Source: Microstegium vimineum
Taxonomy: Eukaryota > Streptophyta > Magnoliopsida > Poales > Poaceae
Length of the DNA stretch: 64,000 nucleotides
Direction: 5' to 3'
Assembly: GCA_022036555.1 (NCBI GenBank)
Contig: CM039139.1
Coordinates: forward strand, 14,350,319-14,414,318
Shown: positions 21,830-33,617 of the stretch, in pieces
How positions within the stretch are numbered: position 1 is the first letter of the stretch
Layout: every line of letters begins with the position of its first letter
Translations under genes and position numbers: made by a program
Notes under the pieces: model-generated
Databases searched by the model: none
Told to the model about the DNA's origin: nothing
Seen by the model: only the letters and a program-made list of their open reading frames with translations

Positions 21830-22163
21830 GGGGGTGTTTGGTTACACGGACTTCCCTATTATATCGGATGTCTAGACACTAGTTAGGAGTATTAAATATA
21901 GACTATTTATAAAACTAATTTGTTAGTCGAAGACTATTTTACGAAACAAATCTATTGATATAAAATAGTATATGATTTGACAATATAATGCTACAGTAAA
22001 CATATGTTAATGATGGATTAATTAAATTTAATAGATTCGTCTCGTAAAATATTACTTCGCGCTGTAATTAATTTTATAATATAAATTATATTTAATTTAT
22101 TTAATTAGTATCAAACATTCTATGTGACAAGAAACTAAAAAAATCCCACAACCAAACACCCCC
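21830..22163. mobile_element. MITE with GGGGGTGTTTGGTT termini
   Basis: It begins GGGGGTGTTTGGTT and ends AACCAAACACCCCC, perfect 14-bp inverted repeats. The AT-rich interior contains the characteristic atgctacagtaaacatatgt and tagattcgtctcg. It is flanked by TAA on the left and TAG on the right, so a TAA-type duplication with one change is possible. It is the same family as 13203-13487. Confidence 0.85.
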
Positions 22164-24060
22164 TAGCCGTACAAGCAGCAGCCTGGTGCCGTGGTGCGCC
22201 GTGCACGTACGTATATATATGTTGCCTCTCCAGTCTCCGATATCGATCGGCGATTGGTGAAACGTGCACATGCATGCACAGTGAGCAGCTAGCAGCTAGG
22301 CCATATACTATACTAGTATATAGGTCCGCGGTCCGCGGTTCGCCACCTTGCGATTTGGACGCACGTCGCCCGGTGGTCACGTCCCGCGTCCCGGCTGGGC
22401 CAAAGAAATTTTACGTGCGACACAGAAAGGAAGGCCTGCCGGAACGCCAGTCGCCAGATCCAATCAGAGCGCTCCCAGGGGTCCATTTGCCTCTCCAATC
22501 CACCACCAACCTCTGCGCCTCCTTGTCCGGCTGTCCCTAGAGAGTACAGTAGTATCCTACGCCTGCTGTTGCATGTAGTACATGTGAGCCGTGCGTTCAA
22601 AGCAGCACTTGCGGTCTCGCTCTCTCTCCCCCTACCTGCTTTAACCACTTTGCCACTTCGCGCGGTGAGCTCCACGGACCAGGAAAAGCACAAGCACCTC
22701 ACACTCCACTCGGCATTCGGCAATGCCATACGCAAGTTAAAAGCACCAACGATAGCTTTTTAGTTCTCCTTAATTAATTAATTATTGAATGGAATCGAAA
22801 ATTTCCAGCATATATATGGTTATGTGTGGTATCGAATAACATGATTGTGTAGAGAAAAGGCTAGACATCATGACCATATATACAGATGGATCTCGACTAG
22901 AGACAGAGGTATAATATTAGGATCACATCACAATGATCGATCTATCCAGAAATGATTCATAGACAATCATTAATAATGGATGTACAACTATTCTGACCGG
23001 GCATGGAGAACAGCTAGTATTACACAAACCAAAAAAATAAAGAAAAGGATTTCAGACTTCTAGTAAGTAAACTAAATTAGGAAAATTGAGAGTAAGACTC
23101 GTTTGGTATAGCTTTAACATAGAGACCTACCTTGCATTTACGGTTTGTCGACTAAATTAAATTGATTCAAATAGTATATTTTTTGAAATGGTTGAAATAG
23201 TATTTAATGTAATACATATACGGAATGAATCATGTAAATATACTTAACTTTAGAGCTATATGTACCCATCTCTAAATATTTATAGCTTTACTAAAGCTAG
23301 AGCTCTGCCAAATATGACCATATATTCGGTCCATACTTTGTACCATGGGTTGTTTTATTGACAATGTTTAGTATATTACTATTTTAGATTCACGGTTTTT
23401 GGCCACACACAAAAATAGTATTCTACACTCAGGTTTTAAAATAATATTTTCATAAAGCTCAATTTTTATATACTGGTTTTTATAATTGTAAGTATATTAA
23501 ACATATGAGATATGAGGTGCTATTTATGTACAACATACGTACAAAAAAGAACATATTGATGGGCACAATACGTAGCAAAAATTGTAAGTACATTGATTGG
23601 CACAATACATAGTAAAACTTGTAAGTAAATTGATTGGCACAACACATATGACAATGACTCTGATCGTAATTTGTTTTAGTTTATTCTTTCTCACACAACA
23701 CTATTTAATCAATCGTTTTTTACCAGTCATTCAGACATGTTCAACCCGATCTCAAAATATCACAAGTTTAACTAGCAATGTTTGCTTGAAACATTACTAA
23801 TACATAGCAAAAATATAATTTATGAACATGTGGATAAGGGGAGAATGTGTATGCCACAGTATAAAATACAGCGTTATTTCCCTAGAGTCGATAGAGAGGG
23901 ACAAGCGTATATATTAATATAATTGGTTAATAAAGAAATGCTCGCTGGTACACCCATGGTTGAACTTGAACTTGGAGAGAGGGAGAGGCAGTCGGGTTGG
24001 TTAGAGAAGTGTGAGCTGACGGCGGACGTGCTCTCCTCGTCTCTCCTCTCCTCCGGCTCT
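22164..24060. other. Intergenic; GC-rich patch, AT-rich DNA and a short direct repeat
   Basis: 22200-22700 is GC-rich with a TATATATA run near 22212 but no supported ORF. 22760-23550 is AT-rich. A 39-bp-period direct repeat (attgattggcacaatacata type) lies at about 23556-23650. The last few hundred bases probably hold the promoter of the HVA22-like gene. Confidence 0.35.
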
Positions 24061-24375
24061 CCCTCTCCGCTTGCCATTCCAACGCATTACCGGTATTTTT
24101 AGCCGCCGGAGGAGACGGGTAGCGTAGAGAGAGAGGGGGAAACCAGAGCTCCTGGCCGGGTCCTCTCTCCCTCCTCACGGGCGGGCTCCGTCTGTTCCGT
24201 TCCGTCCATCCACCGCCCGGGTCGTCGTCTCCCGTCCAGATCCCTCTCCTGCAAGGTTTCTTCGCGGTATGCTCCGTTCTCTGTGGTTTCCCTTCGGAAT
24301 GTGCTGGTGCGGTGATGGCGTTTTGATTTGTGCTCGCTTTGGCGGATCTGGTCGTGCGCAGAGTGGGCGGAGAAG

Positions 24376-27300
24376 ATGATGGGCGGGTTCCTCTCTAGGG
24401 TCCTCCTGTAAGCGCTCTCTTGCTCCGAATCTTGTAGCGTGTTCTCTGTAGATTCACATTTTGAGGTTGGAGCCTTATCAGTGTTCCGGTTTTTTAATTT
24501 GTTTCCTTGAAATGGGGATTTGTGGGTACCCATTCGGAGTCTCTCTCTTGGTTTAAACTTCATGCATCCTTAATATACTGCTTTATTCAAAAAGAAAAAT
24601 ATGAGGAGATGTGTTCCTTCTTTTCGATTTGTCCACCTTCTTCTTCGCCGGAAAATGAGGCTGAGAGCACGCAACCATTCAAAAGTATTTTATTGTTCTC
24701 GAGGAGCATGGGACCAAGTTTTTCATGCATTGTTCGTTTATTCTTCCGGTCCGACTCATTCTTTTTGAAGACGATGCCCTAATAATCTTATTTCTCCAAA
24801 GGGTTAAGATCGGAGAATACTGTCGTATGAGTTAAGAGATGTCGAATTGCTGTGCTTTTTTTTATAATCTTTTACCTGCTTCATCAAGAGCTAGATTTGA
24901 ATCCTGTCCATCTGTGTGTTGAACTGTTGATGAATTATTATCTACCTTGTTGCTGTAACCGCATCTAAAATGCTAGTCTATTCAAGGATACTTTGATACT
25001 AAAACCATGCATCTTTAAATTGTCAGCCTTTCTTTTTGTGGTTTAGTACCGAATAAAGGGAAAAATAAAATAAATAGTCTTATACTGAAATGTCAACTTG
25101 CTATGAGAAAGAACAGGCTTTTGTCACAATATACAAGTGCTAACGTGCCGTTTATCTTCCAATATTTGATATGCCAATTTCCTGTAGGTTGGCTTTTGGC
25201 TATGCCTATCCTGCCTATGAATGCTACAAGACTGTTGAACTGAACAAACCAGAGATTGAGCAGCTCATATTTTGGTGTCAGTATTGGTAAGGTGTTTCAA
25301 TAAATTGTGTGGTCGCAGTATTGACTTCCATGAACAATCTGCCAAATTTAGTTTTATTTCCTGTGTCTAGGATTTTAGTTGCGCTGTTGACAGTTTTGGA
25401 GAGATTTGGAGATTTTACAATATCATGGTGAGGCTGCGTAAGCTTGTAATTTTCTTCAGTTCATTGATGGGACTCTTAACATTGTGTGCGCTCTTGTTGA
25501 AGGCTACCATTTTACTCGGAAGCAAAGCTGATGTTCTTTGTATACTTGTGGTACCCTAAGACAAAGGTACTTAATTTGTCCTTTACTTCTATCTTACAGT
25601 TTTTTTTTTGGCGCAGGACTGATGTGTGCTTTCATTACAGGGAACTACATATGTTTATGGGACTTTCTTTAAGCCCTATATTTCTCAGCATGAGAATGAA
25701 ATCGACCGGAATCTCCTTGAGCTGAGAGCTCGAGCCACCGATATGGTTGTCATTTATTTCCAGAAGGTTGCTTCGGTAGGACAAAATACTTTCTTTGACG
25801 TTTTAAAATATGTTGCTGCCCAGTCACCTTCTCAGAAATCAAAGCAGCGCCCTCATCAGGTGTGGATCAAATGCACTATTACTCTTTTTTGTCAAAAGTT
25901 TCTATTGTGTTGTTCAGTGTTCATCATGTTTACACAGATACTCAAACTTTCTTTTTACTATGTTCTCTGATGCAATATTGATCATGATGTTATACTAAGT
26001 TTAGCAGCTATGTTGTTGAAAGATGCATTCACTACTGCTTCCAAGTAGTAATGTCAAAAACGCGGGAGAGTTGCATTCATTTTATTAAGAGAGAAAGCAG
26101 TACATAGGGAGAGACTATAAGCACCCCCTCCCTGGAACACACTCAGACACCCCAAATTAGAAAGTTTTAAGTGCTCTCCAGTTTTTATTATGACTAAGCC
26201 ACCCACAAGTGGCCAGGACGATTGACCAAAGGAGGAACTCCTGGAGCGCATTGGCCCATGCTAAACACCAGATGGTCCTTTCATTAGCAACTGTCTGCAG
26301 GGTCACCGATATGTATCATATCTGATTATTTGGAACATATCATAAACTGTGATAGCATGTCAGCATCCTTGAGTTATATCCTGTCAAGTACTAAGTCATC
26401 ATGTTCAACCATTTGTGTCCTGGAGTTTTATGTGCTTTGGTATCTTGAACCTTCCAGAAGCAAATCCATTTGCTGATATTTCATCCAAGGGAGATCACAA
26501 CTATGTAGTTTGGTATCTTGAACCTTCCAAAAACAAACCCATTTGCTGATATTTCATCCAAAGGAGATCACAAACGCCATAACACATATCACTAGTACTG
26601 AATACCTGCTAAATAAGCAAGGTACTTATGGTTGTTTTCTTCCTTTTTCTTTTTTTGCTAACTCGGTAGTTTCATAGTACAAATTGTCCAGTAACACCAC
26701 CAGTACCATTCTTTTCTTGAGAGAGAGGTAGTAATGTAGTATGACACTTATCTTGGATGGTTTAGAGAAACGTAAGTATATACGCAGGATAAACTCAGAA
26801 ATTTGCTCCATGTAGGCATTCCTTCTGTATGCCATAGGAAGAGATGTAGTACAACTGTACAAGAAAGGCCATCTAAATGAAAAGATGCATGGTTGCTTGT
26901 AGAAACTTTTGTTGGGGTGTATCCTTCAAGTCCGTTAGTTCCAAATAAGTCACTGAAATGTGTGCTCTGCTTTAGCTGATCTGGTAATAAGTCACTGAAA
27001 TGTGTGCTCTGCTTTAACTAATCTGGTAGTTTTATCTTGTTACCCATGTTGAAATCATGCTTTGATGTCTTCCAGGAATCACAGCAACCACAACAGCAGC
27101 AACCACAGGTGCCGGTGCAGCTGCAGCAGCCGCAACCTCAAAAACAAGCAGCACCTGTTATGCGCAGAGCAACATCTATTGCTGCTCGGCAAGCAGCAAT
27201 GTTACAGCAATCTCAGGAGACTAAACCCATTCCATCTTCACCCAAGATCAAGCGTCAAACATCAGGGAAATCTGGTTCAGTGGCATCCACAAAGCCTGCA

Positions 27301-27603
27301 GCAGCTGCATCCACAGCAAAACCTGGCAGTAGCCCAAAGAAAGGTGAGGTCAAACCTGCAGTCGACCCAGTTCAAACTCCAGCCACAAGTGCCGACTCGC
27401 CAAAATCCGAGCCTAGCGCCCCATCACTCCCTGAAGCCGAAGGAGTGGACAAGATGGCCATCGATGAGGCCAGTGGTGATGCTGCAGAGGGCACGGAAGA
27501 GCTTGACCCTGCGCTCGAGGAGACGCCGATGGAGGAGACTATCCGTGTGACGCGCGCCAAGCTAAGGAGGCGCACGGCCACTGAGGATACTGCTGGGAAT
27601 TAG
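24376..27603 (+). CDS. HVA22: HVA22-like (TB2/DP1/REEP family) protein, six exons
   Basis: Coding exons are 24376-24407, 25188-25286, 25371-25427, 25503-25566, 25641-25859 and 27076-27603. All introns are GT-AG and the phases join to 332 residues. Residues 1-84 carry the TB2/DP1/HVA22 core (FGYAYPAYECYKTVE; QYWILVALLTVLERFGD; LPFYSEAKLMFFVYLWYP), with hydrophobic hairpins that in this family shape ER tubules and, in plants, affect vesicle traffic. Residues 85-157 continue with an amphipathic region (FKPYISQHENEIDRNL). The C-terminal exon adds a Gln-rich then Lys/Pro/Ser-rich tail ending VTRAKLRRRTATEDTAGN. The long tail fits the HVA22 i/j-type subgroup rather than the short ABA-induced barley HVA22. 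The family call is firm; the subgroup is inferred. Confidence 0.93.
26055..26275 (-). mobile_element. Possible LINE 3' end inside intron 5 of the HVA22-like gene
   Basis: Read on the minus strand, it ends ttaataaaatgaatgcaact followed by ctcccgcg, similar to the 3' tails of grass L1-type LINEs. No reverse transcriptase domain is present and no target duplication was found. This is recognition by eye only. Confidence 0.4.
26438..26577 (+). repeat. Direct repeat in intron 5, 73-bp period
   Basis: The unit with tatcttgaaccttccagaag and tttgctgatatttcatccaa occurs twice, at 26441 and 26514. The second copy differs at a few bases. Confidence 0.85.
26946..27030 (+). repeat. Direct repeat in intron 5, 42-bp period
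   Basis: gtcactgaaatgtgtgctct starts at 26949 and again at 26991, each followed by gctttaactgatctggta-type sequence. Confidence 0.85.
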
Positions 27604-28350
27604 CTGCAAGCCATTGTTTTCCCTGCACATTGTGTTGGTCTTTCTTTTTTTGAGTTTTAGGCTGTCATGTTGTTTGGTGGAATGGAGATATGTTGTTGTT
27701 CACTTGGTTCTTGTGACAGTTAATTATCTTATTTCTGTGCTTTCTTAGTGCCCTTTTTCTGTGATTTCAGTTGTAAATAACACTTTCGCTCCGCATGTGT
27801 ATATAGGTTAGCGGCATGGGCAACGAATGCCTTTAATTGCAACATTATACACTTCAATCTGGTCGCCCTTGAGTATCTTCAAGGTGTCATTCAACACAGT
27901 TTTCATATGCTGGGGCAAACAAGAGCAGTTGTTTTCTATCATTCTCTATGTACCACTTTTTGCAGTTCCATCTCGGTCAAAAATAGTTCTGGCTCCTCTA
28001 TTACTCCTCAAAACAATTTTTGGTACAGCTCCTCTGCAGCCGGAGTTAGAGCTGTGTCAAAGAATTTCTGATGTCAAAGGCTCGTTCTATGACACTAGCA
28101 AAGTATCAAAAGTCATATTCTTTTGTCGATCCTACCTCGGGTTATGTTTGACAGGGATATTCAGTGAACTTCTACGGGTTTCAAAGGAGGATAGAGATCC
28201 ACTGGGGAAGGCTCCAAAGCCGGGACCTTAGTTTTGCAGAAGCTTTTTATATACCCATTGGAAGGTATCATTGAATTTTAAAGTGTCGTACTCAAATTTA
28301 GTACAGTTAATTAGAGCACACAAATCTTATGTTTTAATTACTAAAAGTTT
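27604..28350. other. 3' flank of the HVA22-like gene
   Basis: The first 200 bases are T-rich and fit a 3' untranslated region. The rest has no supported ORF. Confidence 0.4.
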
Positions 28351-28616
28351 TAGGACTTGTTTGGATGATGCAGTTTTTAAAAACTGTAGTATCACAAAAC
28401 TATAATTTTATAAGCGACACAAAACTGTGGTTTAGAAAAAAAAAGATAGTGAATGGATTTTCTAAAACTCTTAAAAGGCTAAAGTGTTAATAAAATCATA
28501 ATTTTTAGAAACTACAAAATTTGTTGCATCTAAACACCATGTACCATTTTTAAACCAAAGTATTTTGTAAGACCATAGCATTTTCATAAATACTTTTCAT
28601 CCAAACTTGGCCTTGT
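28351..28616. mobile_element. Probable MITE with GACTTGTTTGGATG-type ends
   Basis: The left end aggacttgtttggatgatgc and the right end catccaaacttggcct are imperfect inverted repeats around an AT-rich body with several AAAACTGTAGT-type inner repeats. No clean target duplication was found, so the limits are approximate. Confidence 0.55.
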
Positions 28617-30563
28617 TGGTGAATTTAGTACGCACAATTGATAAAAATTAATTATGTTACTCTCTAGTAAATTCTTAATACAATACCAGTTTAGATAGTC
28701 TCAAATCTATGTACGGTTTTGATAAAGTTCTATGAGAGGACGGAAGATAAATAAGAGAAAGGCAAAGGGAAAAGAAGAAAAGGGCAGAGGCAAAGACGAT
28801 ATTTCGTAATATTTCCTTCTTTATTACATTGCCAGAGCCCAGAGTGACAGCCTGAAAAAAACAGGGGGAGAACCGGTATATGTCTCCTTCTAGCTGATTG
28901 CGCGCAAGGAGAGGACAAATGGCTGAAAACCGGTGTTAGCACCACAGCACAGTGTTTCTTTTCGTGCCTTTTGTGCCGGTGTGGCCCAGTGCTCCTAGGC
29001 ACCACACATGAATGAAAGGACACCAACTACACTACACCTGGGATGCTTCTGGAGCAAGCGAAGTATAGTACGAGGCAGAGACAAACGAGCTCGCCTCAAT
29101 CAGGTCAAGCAGTTTGCATTTTTCAACAAGCGGCATAGGGGTGCTCCATGTGTACACTCCATACTGCCGACACGTCTCACTAGTTTAGAATATGCATTGA
29201 TCACCTGTGGAAATATTTGTCAGGAATAGGACCTGATCGATCGAGGGGTGCTGATAGGGTTAGTACCGTGGTAGGTGGTTTGCATTTTTGCACTCCACAG
29301 AAAACAGCTAAAAACGCATCAACCAACTTATCAACCACCGAAAACGATGAAACAAACAGGATGAATCTTTCCTAACCCAACCATCATGTTCACACAAATT
29401 CTCAGCTGTCGTCGCCGAGTACATTTGATGAAGATTAGAGTGCATTTCAACCGATCTTTTTTTTTTCGACGAAGAGGTAGATGTAGAATTAAAGATGCTA
29501 TCATCTCATATTGTCAAAAGAAGACATGTCCATCCATTACTTATTAAAAAAGAATATAATTGATGGAATATTGGATATATTGTATTGGGTTTTATGGACA
29601 GATTATATAGGTACATAAGACTAATACCTCGTATAGCTAAACAATATGGTACTATTTCTATTTACTCTAACACTTATTCCTTGCTAGCCTAGCCTGTCGC
29701 TCTTGTCAAACCCTTTGATCATCGCATCCAAGAAAGCTTCAATCGCCGCAGCTGGAGTGGCAGGCGTGCCAGGACGACAAGCTAGGCCGCGCCGGCCACC
29801 ACCCTGCCGTCGCTTTCACCTTTCAGGCTCCCAGCTGCCAATCATCACGGCCCACCCGCGCGCCGACCATGACATATGCCTTCTCCCGCCGGAGACGCAA
29901 ACACACCCACACCCACAACACACCAGTGCTACCTGCAGCTTTCGATCACGGTCACGGTCACGTAGGTACGCGGCCCAAGTTGCGTGACGGGCAACGGGAT
30001 CCCGCGGGCACTCCCGCTTTGCTCCATGGTCGCCGCCGCCGTCACGGTCACCGCGCGATCGATCCGTCGCGCGATCCGTCGTGCGGGCGGGCCGGGCAGG
30101 CTCGAGTGGCCTTCGCGTCGCGTCGCGTCGACCACTACCAGCACAGCAGCAGCGCGGACCATGTGGGCGGGGCGACCAAGTGGGCGCCGTCCCACACGTA
30201 CGTGTCCCTCTCCCCGCGCGCTATCCAGCCGCCGACACCCCCACAGCCCAGCCAACCTTTTGCCCGGCCGGCTCGTCGTCTTCTCTTCTCCTGCCTTTTT
30301 AGTCGACTCCATCCACGCGGGGACAAACAAATCAAACGCCAAGACGCAAAGGCGCACGACACGAGCGAGCGAGCTCGACCTCTTGCTGCAGCTAAGCAAG
30401 CTTATAGTGGGAAAGGGGAGAAAAGGCGCCGTCACGAGAGGCACGTCCACCGTCGTCACGAGCTCACTCACCGGTGCAACTTTCCACACGCCGCCCGGGG
30501 CTACTAGTAGACTAGTGTTGTTGTGATATACGGAGTATAAAGGGCGAGGGGTTCGTGGTCGCC
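28617..30563. other. Intergenic and upstream region of the EF-hand gene
   Basis: 28617-29700 is ordinary AT-rich DNA with one fragment of the CTGATAAGCC MITE family (29298-29360). From 29700 to 30560 GC content rises strongly, as is usual upstream of grass genes. A TATAA at 30536-30540 is only 24 bp before the ATG, so it is probably not the core promoter. ORFs overlapping in several frames in the GC-rich part are composition artefacts. Confidence 0.4.
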
Positions 30564-32912
30564 ATGGAGAGGAGCAACAGCTGGTTCGGGTGGTGGAGGA
30601 AGAAGGCGCGGGAAGCAGGGCAGGGCGGCCGCCCCCGTGACGGTGACCGTGAGAGGGTTGTGGTGGACGGATCGGAGATCCGGGAGCTGGTGGAGGACCG
30701 GGAGGCGTTCGGGCTGCTCGTGGACAGCAAGTTCCTCCAGCTCGACGCCGACGGTCACGGCACGCTCTCCGTCAGCGAGCTGCGCCCCGCCGTGGCAGAC
30801 ATCGGCGCCGCGCTCGGGCTTCCCGCGGAGGGAGCGTCGCCCAACACCGACCATATCTACTCAGAGGTACGCACTGCAACGGAATTATGCTCGCTGGTTT
30901 TATTAGTGGTTTTGCTTATCATGTCCCTGCTGTTAGTAGTGCTTTAATTCCTGTTGTAATCAAAATAATTTTTTGAAACGAAGTTGTAATCAAAATAATA
31001 GAAACAAAATAACTCGCTCAACCATTCTTGACGTAGTAATTGATTAGTAACTTTTTGGATCTGAAGCTCTGCTACGAAACTCTATATTTCCATCTGCATC
31101 CTCGACTGAGAATTGAGTACTCCATCCACTGATCTATACTCTATAGGACGCCAGTTGCCACTTCTTCCAATCAAATCGAATCCTTGAGGATTTGGTCACT
31201 AAATTACGACAGGTTGAGTTGTCATTTGTCACTGCATTATGATTGAAAGGCGTATATATATTTATGACATGGCAGCGACTTTAGAAGAGGATCTAAGATA
31301 ACAATAACAGAGCGAGGACATGAAAACTGTGGCGCGCGCGTTTTGTCAGTATCACTGTATCAGATGGTGATAATTCTAGTAGCTGATATCTTTATACTCT
31401 GCTAATAAACCAATCGACGAGTGTGCGGAGTGCCGTACTACATGTACATGTCGTACGTACATCAGTACTTCAATAATTGAATCGTTAAACAAAGGAACAT
31501 TAATCATGCATTCCTGATCAACAGAACAGATGGCAGATTTCCAAGGCAATGCAGGACGCATATTTGCCCGCAGGTCCATGTCAAGATGCCATAGACACGA
31601 GTGCACTCCATTGGAACAGAACTTAAAACATCGCAATCCTTCGTAGCTAAAACATCTTACCCTGAACCGTTGACAATACAGCTCCTGCCCGTGCATCTTT
31701 GCCGATCACTGGCTACAAAGAAATCCCAGATTGTTTGCAGGTTTCCACTTATTTACCTTGTTCACTACAGTACTCACTAGTCACTACCCTACTGGCGTGC
31801 AGGTGGTGAGTGAGCTGACTAATGGGACATCCCAGGGCGAGGTGAGCAAGGCCGAGTTCCAGGAAGCGCTGTCAGACATACTCCTCGGCATGGCGGCCGG
31901 GCTGAAGAGGGACCCCCTCGTGATACTGCGCATGGACGGCGAGGACCTCAGGGACTTCGTCGCCGGCAGCAGATACGAACCCACAGCTGCTGCCATTTTC
32001 TCGCAGCTCGGTTTCGGTTCTGGTTCTGAAGAAGAAGACGCATCATCCCTGCGTCAGTGCGTGTTAGCCGCTCTCCAGAAGCTGACCGTCGACCACGGAG
32101 TGCCACCGGCTTCAGACACCTGGGTCGCGAAGAACATCGTGGAGCCGGCATTGCAGCAGCTTCCTGCCGATCAGCTTGAGCAGCAGCCGGCCTCCCGAGA
32201 CGACTTGTTCCAGCAACTCAAGAAGCTGCTGGGCAACATCGCTGATCGACTCCAGGAGCAGCCTGTGATCATCGCGCACACCGAGAATCAGTATGACGGG
32301 AGTGGCGTCAAGAGGCTACTGGCCAACAAATTCGAGTTGGACAAGGTACACCAAACCAAACTGTTTTTTTTTTTCTTTTCTCAAACTCAAAGTTGTGATT
32401 TCAGACGGGTTCGTTGCTGTTGGGGAATGCCAATGCCGATGTGTGTTAAATTATATCTTGTTTTGTGCAACAGCTGCTGGATTCTGTTTGGAAAGGTTTA
32501 CCAGCAGAACATAAGAACAAGGCGTCCAAGGAGTACCTCATAGCCGCGCTTGATAAGATGGCCGATGCTGCAAGCCTGCCATACTATGGTGCTGTTAAAG
32601 AGGTACCATCTCAACTTTGGAACCGACAATGATGATATATGCTCAATCGGGACGTAGATTTTGATGTTTCTAACCATCTGACAGGTGGATGCTGTCGTGG
32701 AAGAGTCAATCAATACAGCGGGCGTCGAAGAAGGAAAGGCGGTAGATGAAGCGGAGTTCAAGAAGTCGCTCACAGATGTCCTTGGGGCCATCATGCTAAG
32801 GCTGAACGACAACCCCATGTTCATCTCTACCGACGTCGTCGTGCACGAGTCTTTGTCCGGCTCAGCCACCCTCTGTCCATCGCCGCCGTTGACATCGTCG
32901 TTGGTGAATTGA
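30564..32912 (+). CDS. EF-hand family calcium-binding protein, four exons
   Basis: Exons 30564-30866, 31803-32345, 32474-32602 and 32685-32912 join in frame to 400 residues; all introns are GT-AG and all lie in phase 0. One near-canonical EF-hand loop is at residues 61-72 (DADGHGTLSVSE), with Asp at 1 and 3, Gly at 6, Ser at 9 and Glu at 12; position 5 is His, so calcium affinity may be reduced. Degenerate EF-hand-like units occur near GEVSKAEFQEAL and GKAVDEAEFKKSL. No signal or membrane segment is seen, so it is likely cytosolic. It resembles a conserved uncharacterised plant EF-hand protein of about 400 residues. ATG 30564 is preferred over the in-frame GTG nine bases upstream. The specific role is unknown. 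Confidence 0.9.
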
Positions 32913-33617
32913 AGTGAAACGTACGACGGGAATATACAGGAAAACGGAACATTATTAGTATTTGAGCAGTGCCTGTGTTATTGCTTTTTGTCTGATCACA
33001 GTAGCTGCCCTGCTGCAGAATGCTATACTAGCTTGTTGCAAGTTTGCATCATGACAAGATGTCAAGATGCGAAGATGCAGGCCATCTGGTTTGACAACCC
33101 GATTGACATATAAGTTTGGAATAAGGCGTTCAAGCCATACATAATTACATATCATCAATGGCAAACTAATAGGTATTCCTAAGTTTTGTTTTGGTTGGGA
33201 ATGCGCTTACGTGGAGCTCGGAGAAATATGTTACTCTATGCCAAATAGTCATTCAATCAGATGTTCAGCCTGTTTGCTTGGCCGTTTTCCTGGCTGATAA
33301 GCCGATTGAAGCTGTTTTTCTGTAAGAGAAAAACATTGTTTCGGTGGCTGATAAGTCAAGCAAACAGTTTATATACTCGAGACGAGACAAATGGTAACGA
33401 AGTGACAGTTTGCAGGAACTTCCCTTCATTCCGGATCTGAATAAACATCGACACGCTTGAGCTCAACAAGTACAACACGCCACTTCACAGAATTAGTTCT
33501 GCTCCAAAGGAGCAAACCAATGGAAGGAACAACCATCTCATCACATCCGAAGCTTATCCTGATCTAGAAATTGTCTGAAGAACGTCTCGTTACTAGGAAT
33601 GAGATACTAAGACCTAA
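32913..33617. other. Convergent intergenic region
   Basis: It lies between the 3' ends of the EF-hand gene (+) and the nuclear-type gene (-). It holds one MITE (33268-33367); otherwise only 3' untranslated-like sequence. Confidence 0.45.
33268..33367. mobile_element. Short MITE of the GGTGGCTGATAAGCC family
   Basis: It begins gcctgtttgcttgg and ends tcaagcaaacag, with CTGGCTGATAAGCC and GGTGGCTGATAAG near the two ends and the gtaagagaaaaacattgttt core shared with 10165-10275. Confidence 0.7.

Noticed and set aside
29869..30526. Overlapping open frames of 180-212 residues upstream of the EF-hand gene
   Set aside because: Open frames exist on both strands at once, as expected from GC-rich promoter DNA, and none shows a domain.
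30555..30563. GTG start nine bases before the EF-hand ATG
   Set aside because: ATG at 30564 gives the family-like MERSNSWFGWW start; plants rarely use GTG.
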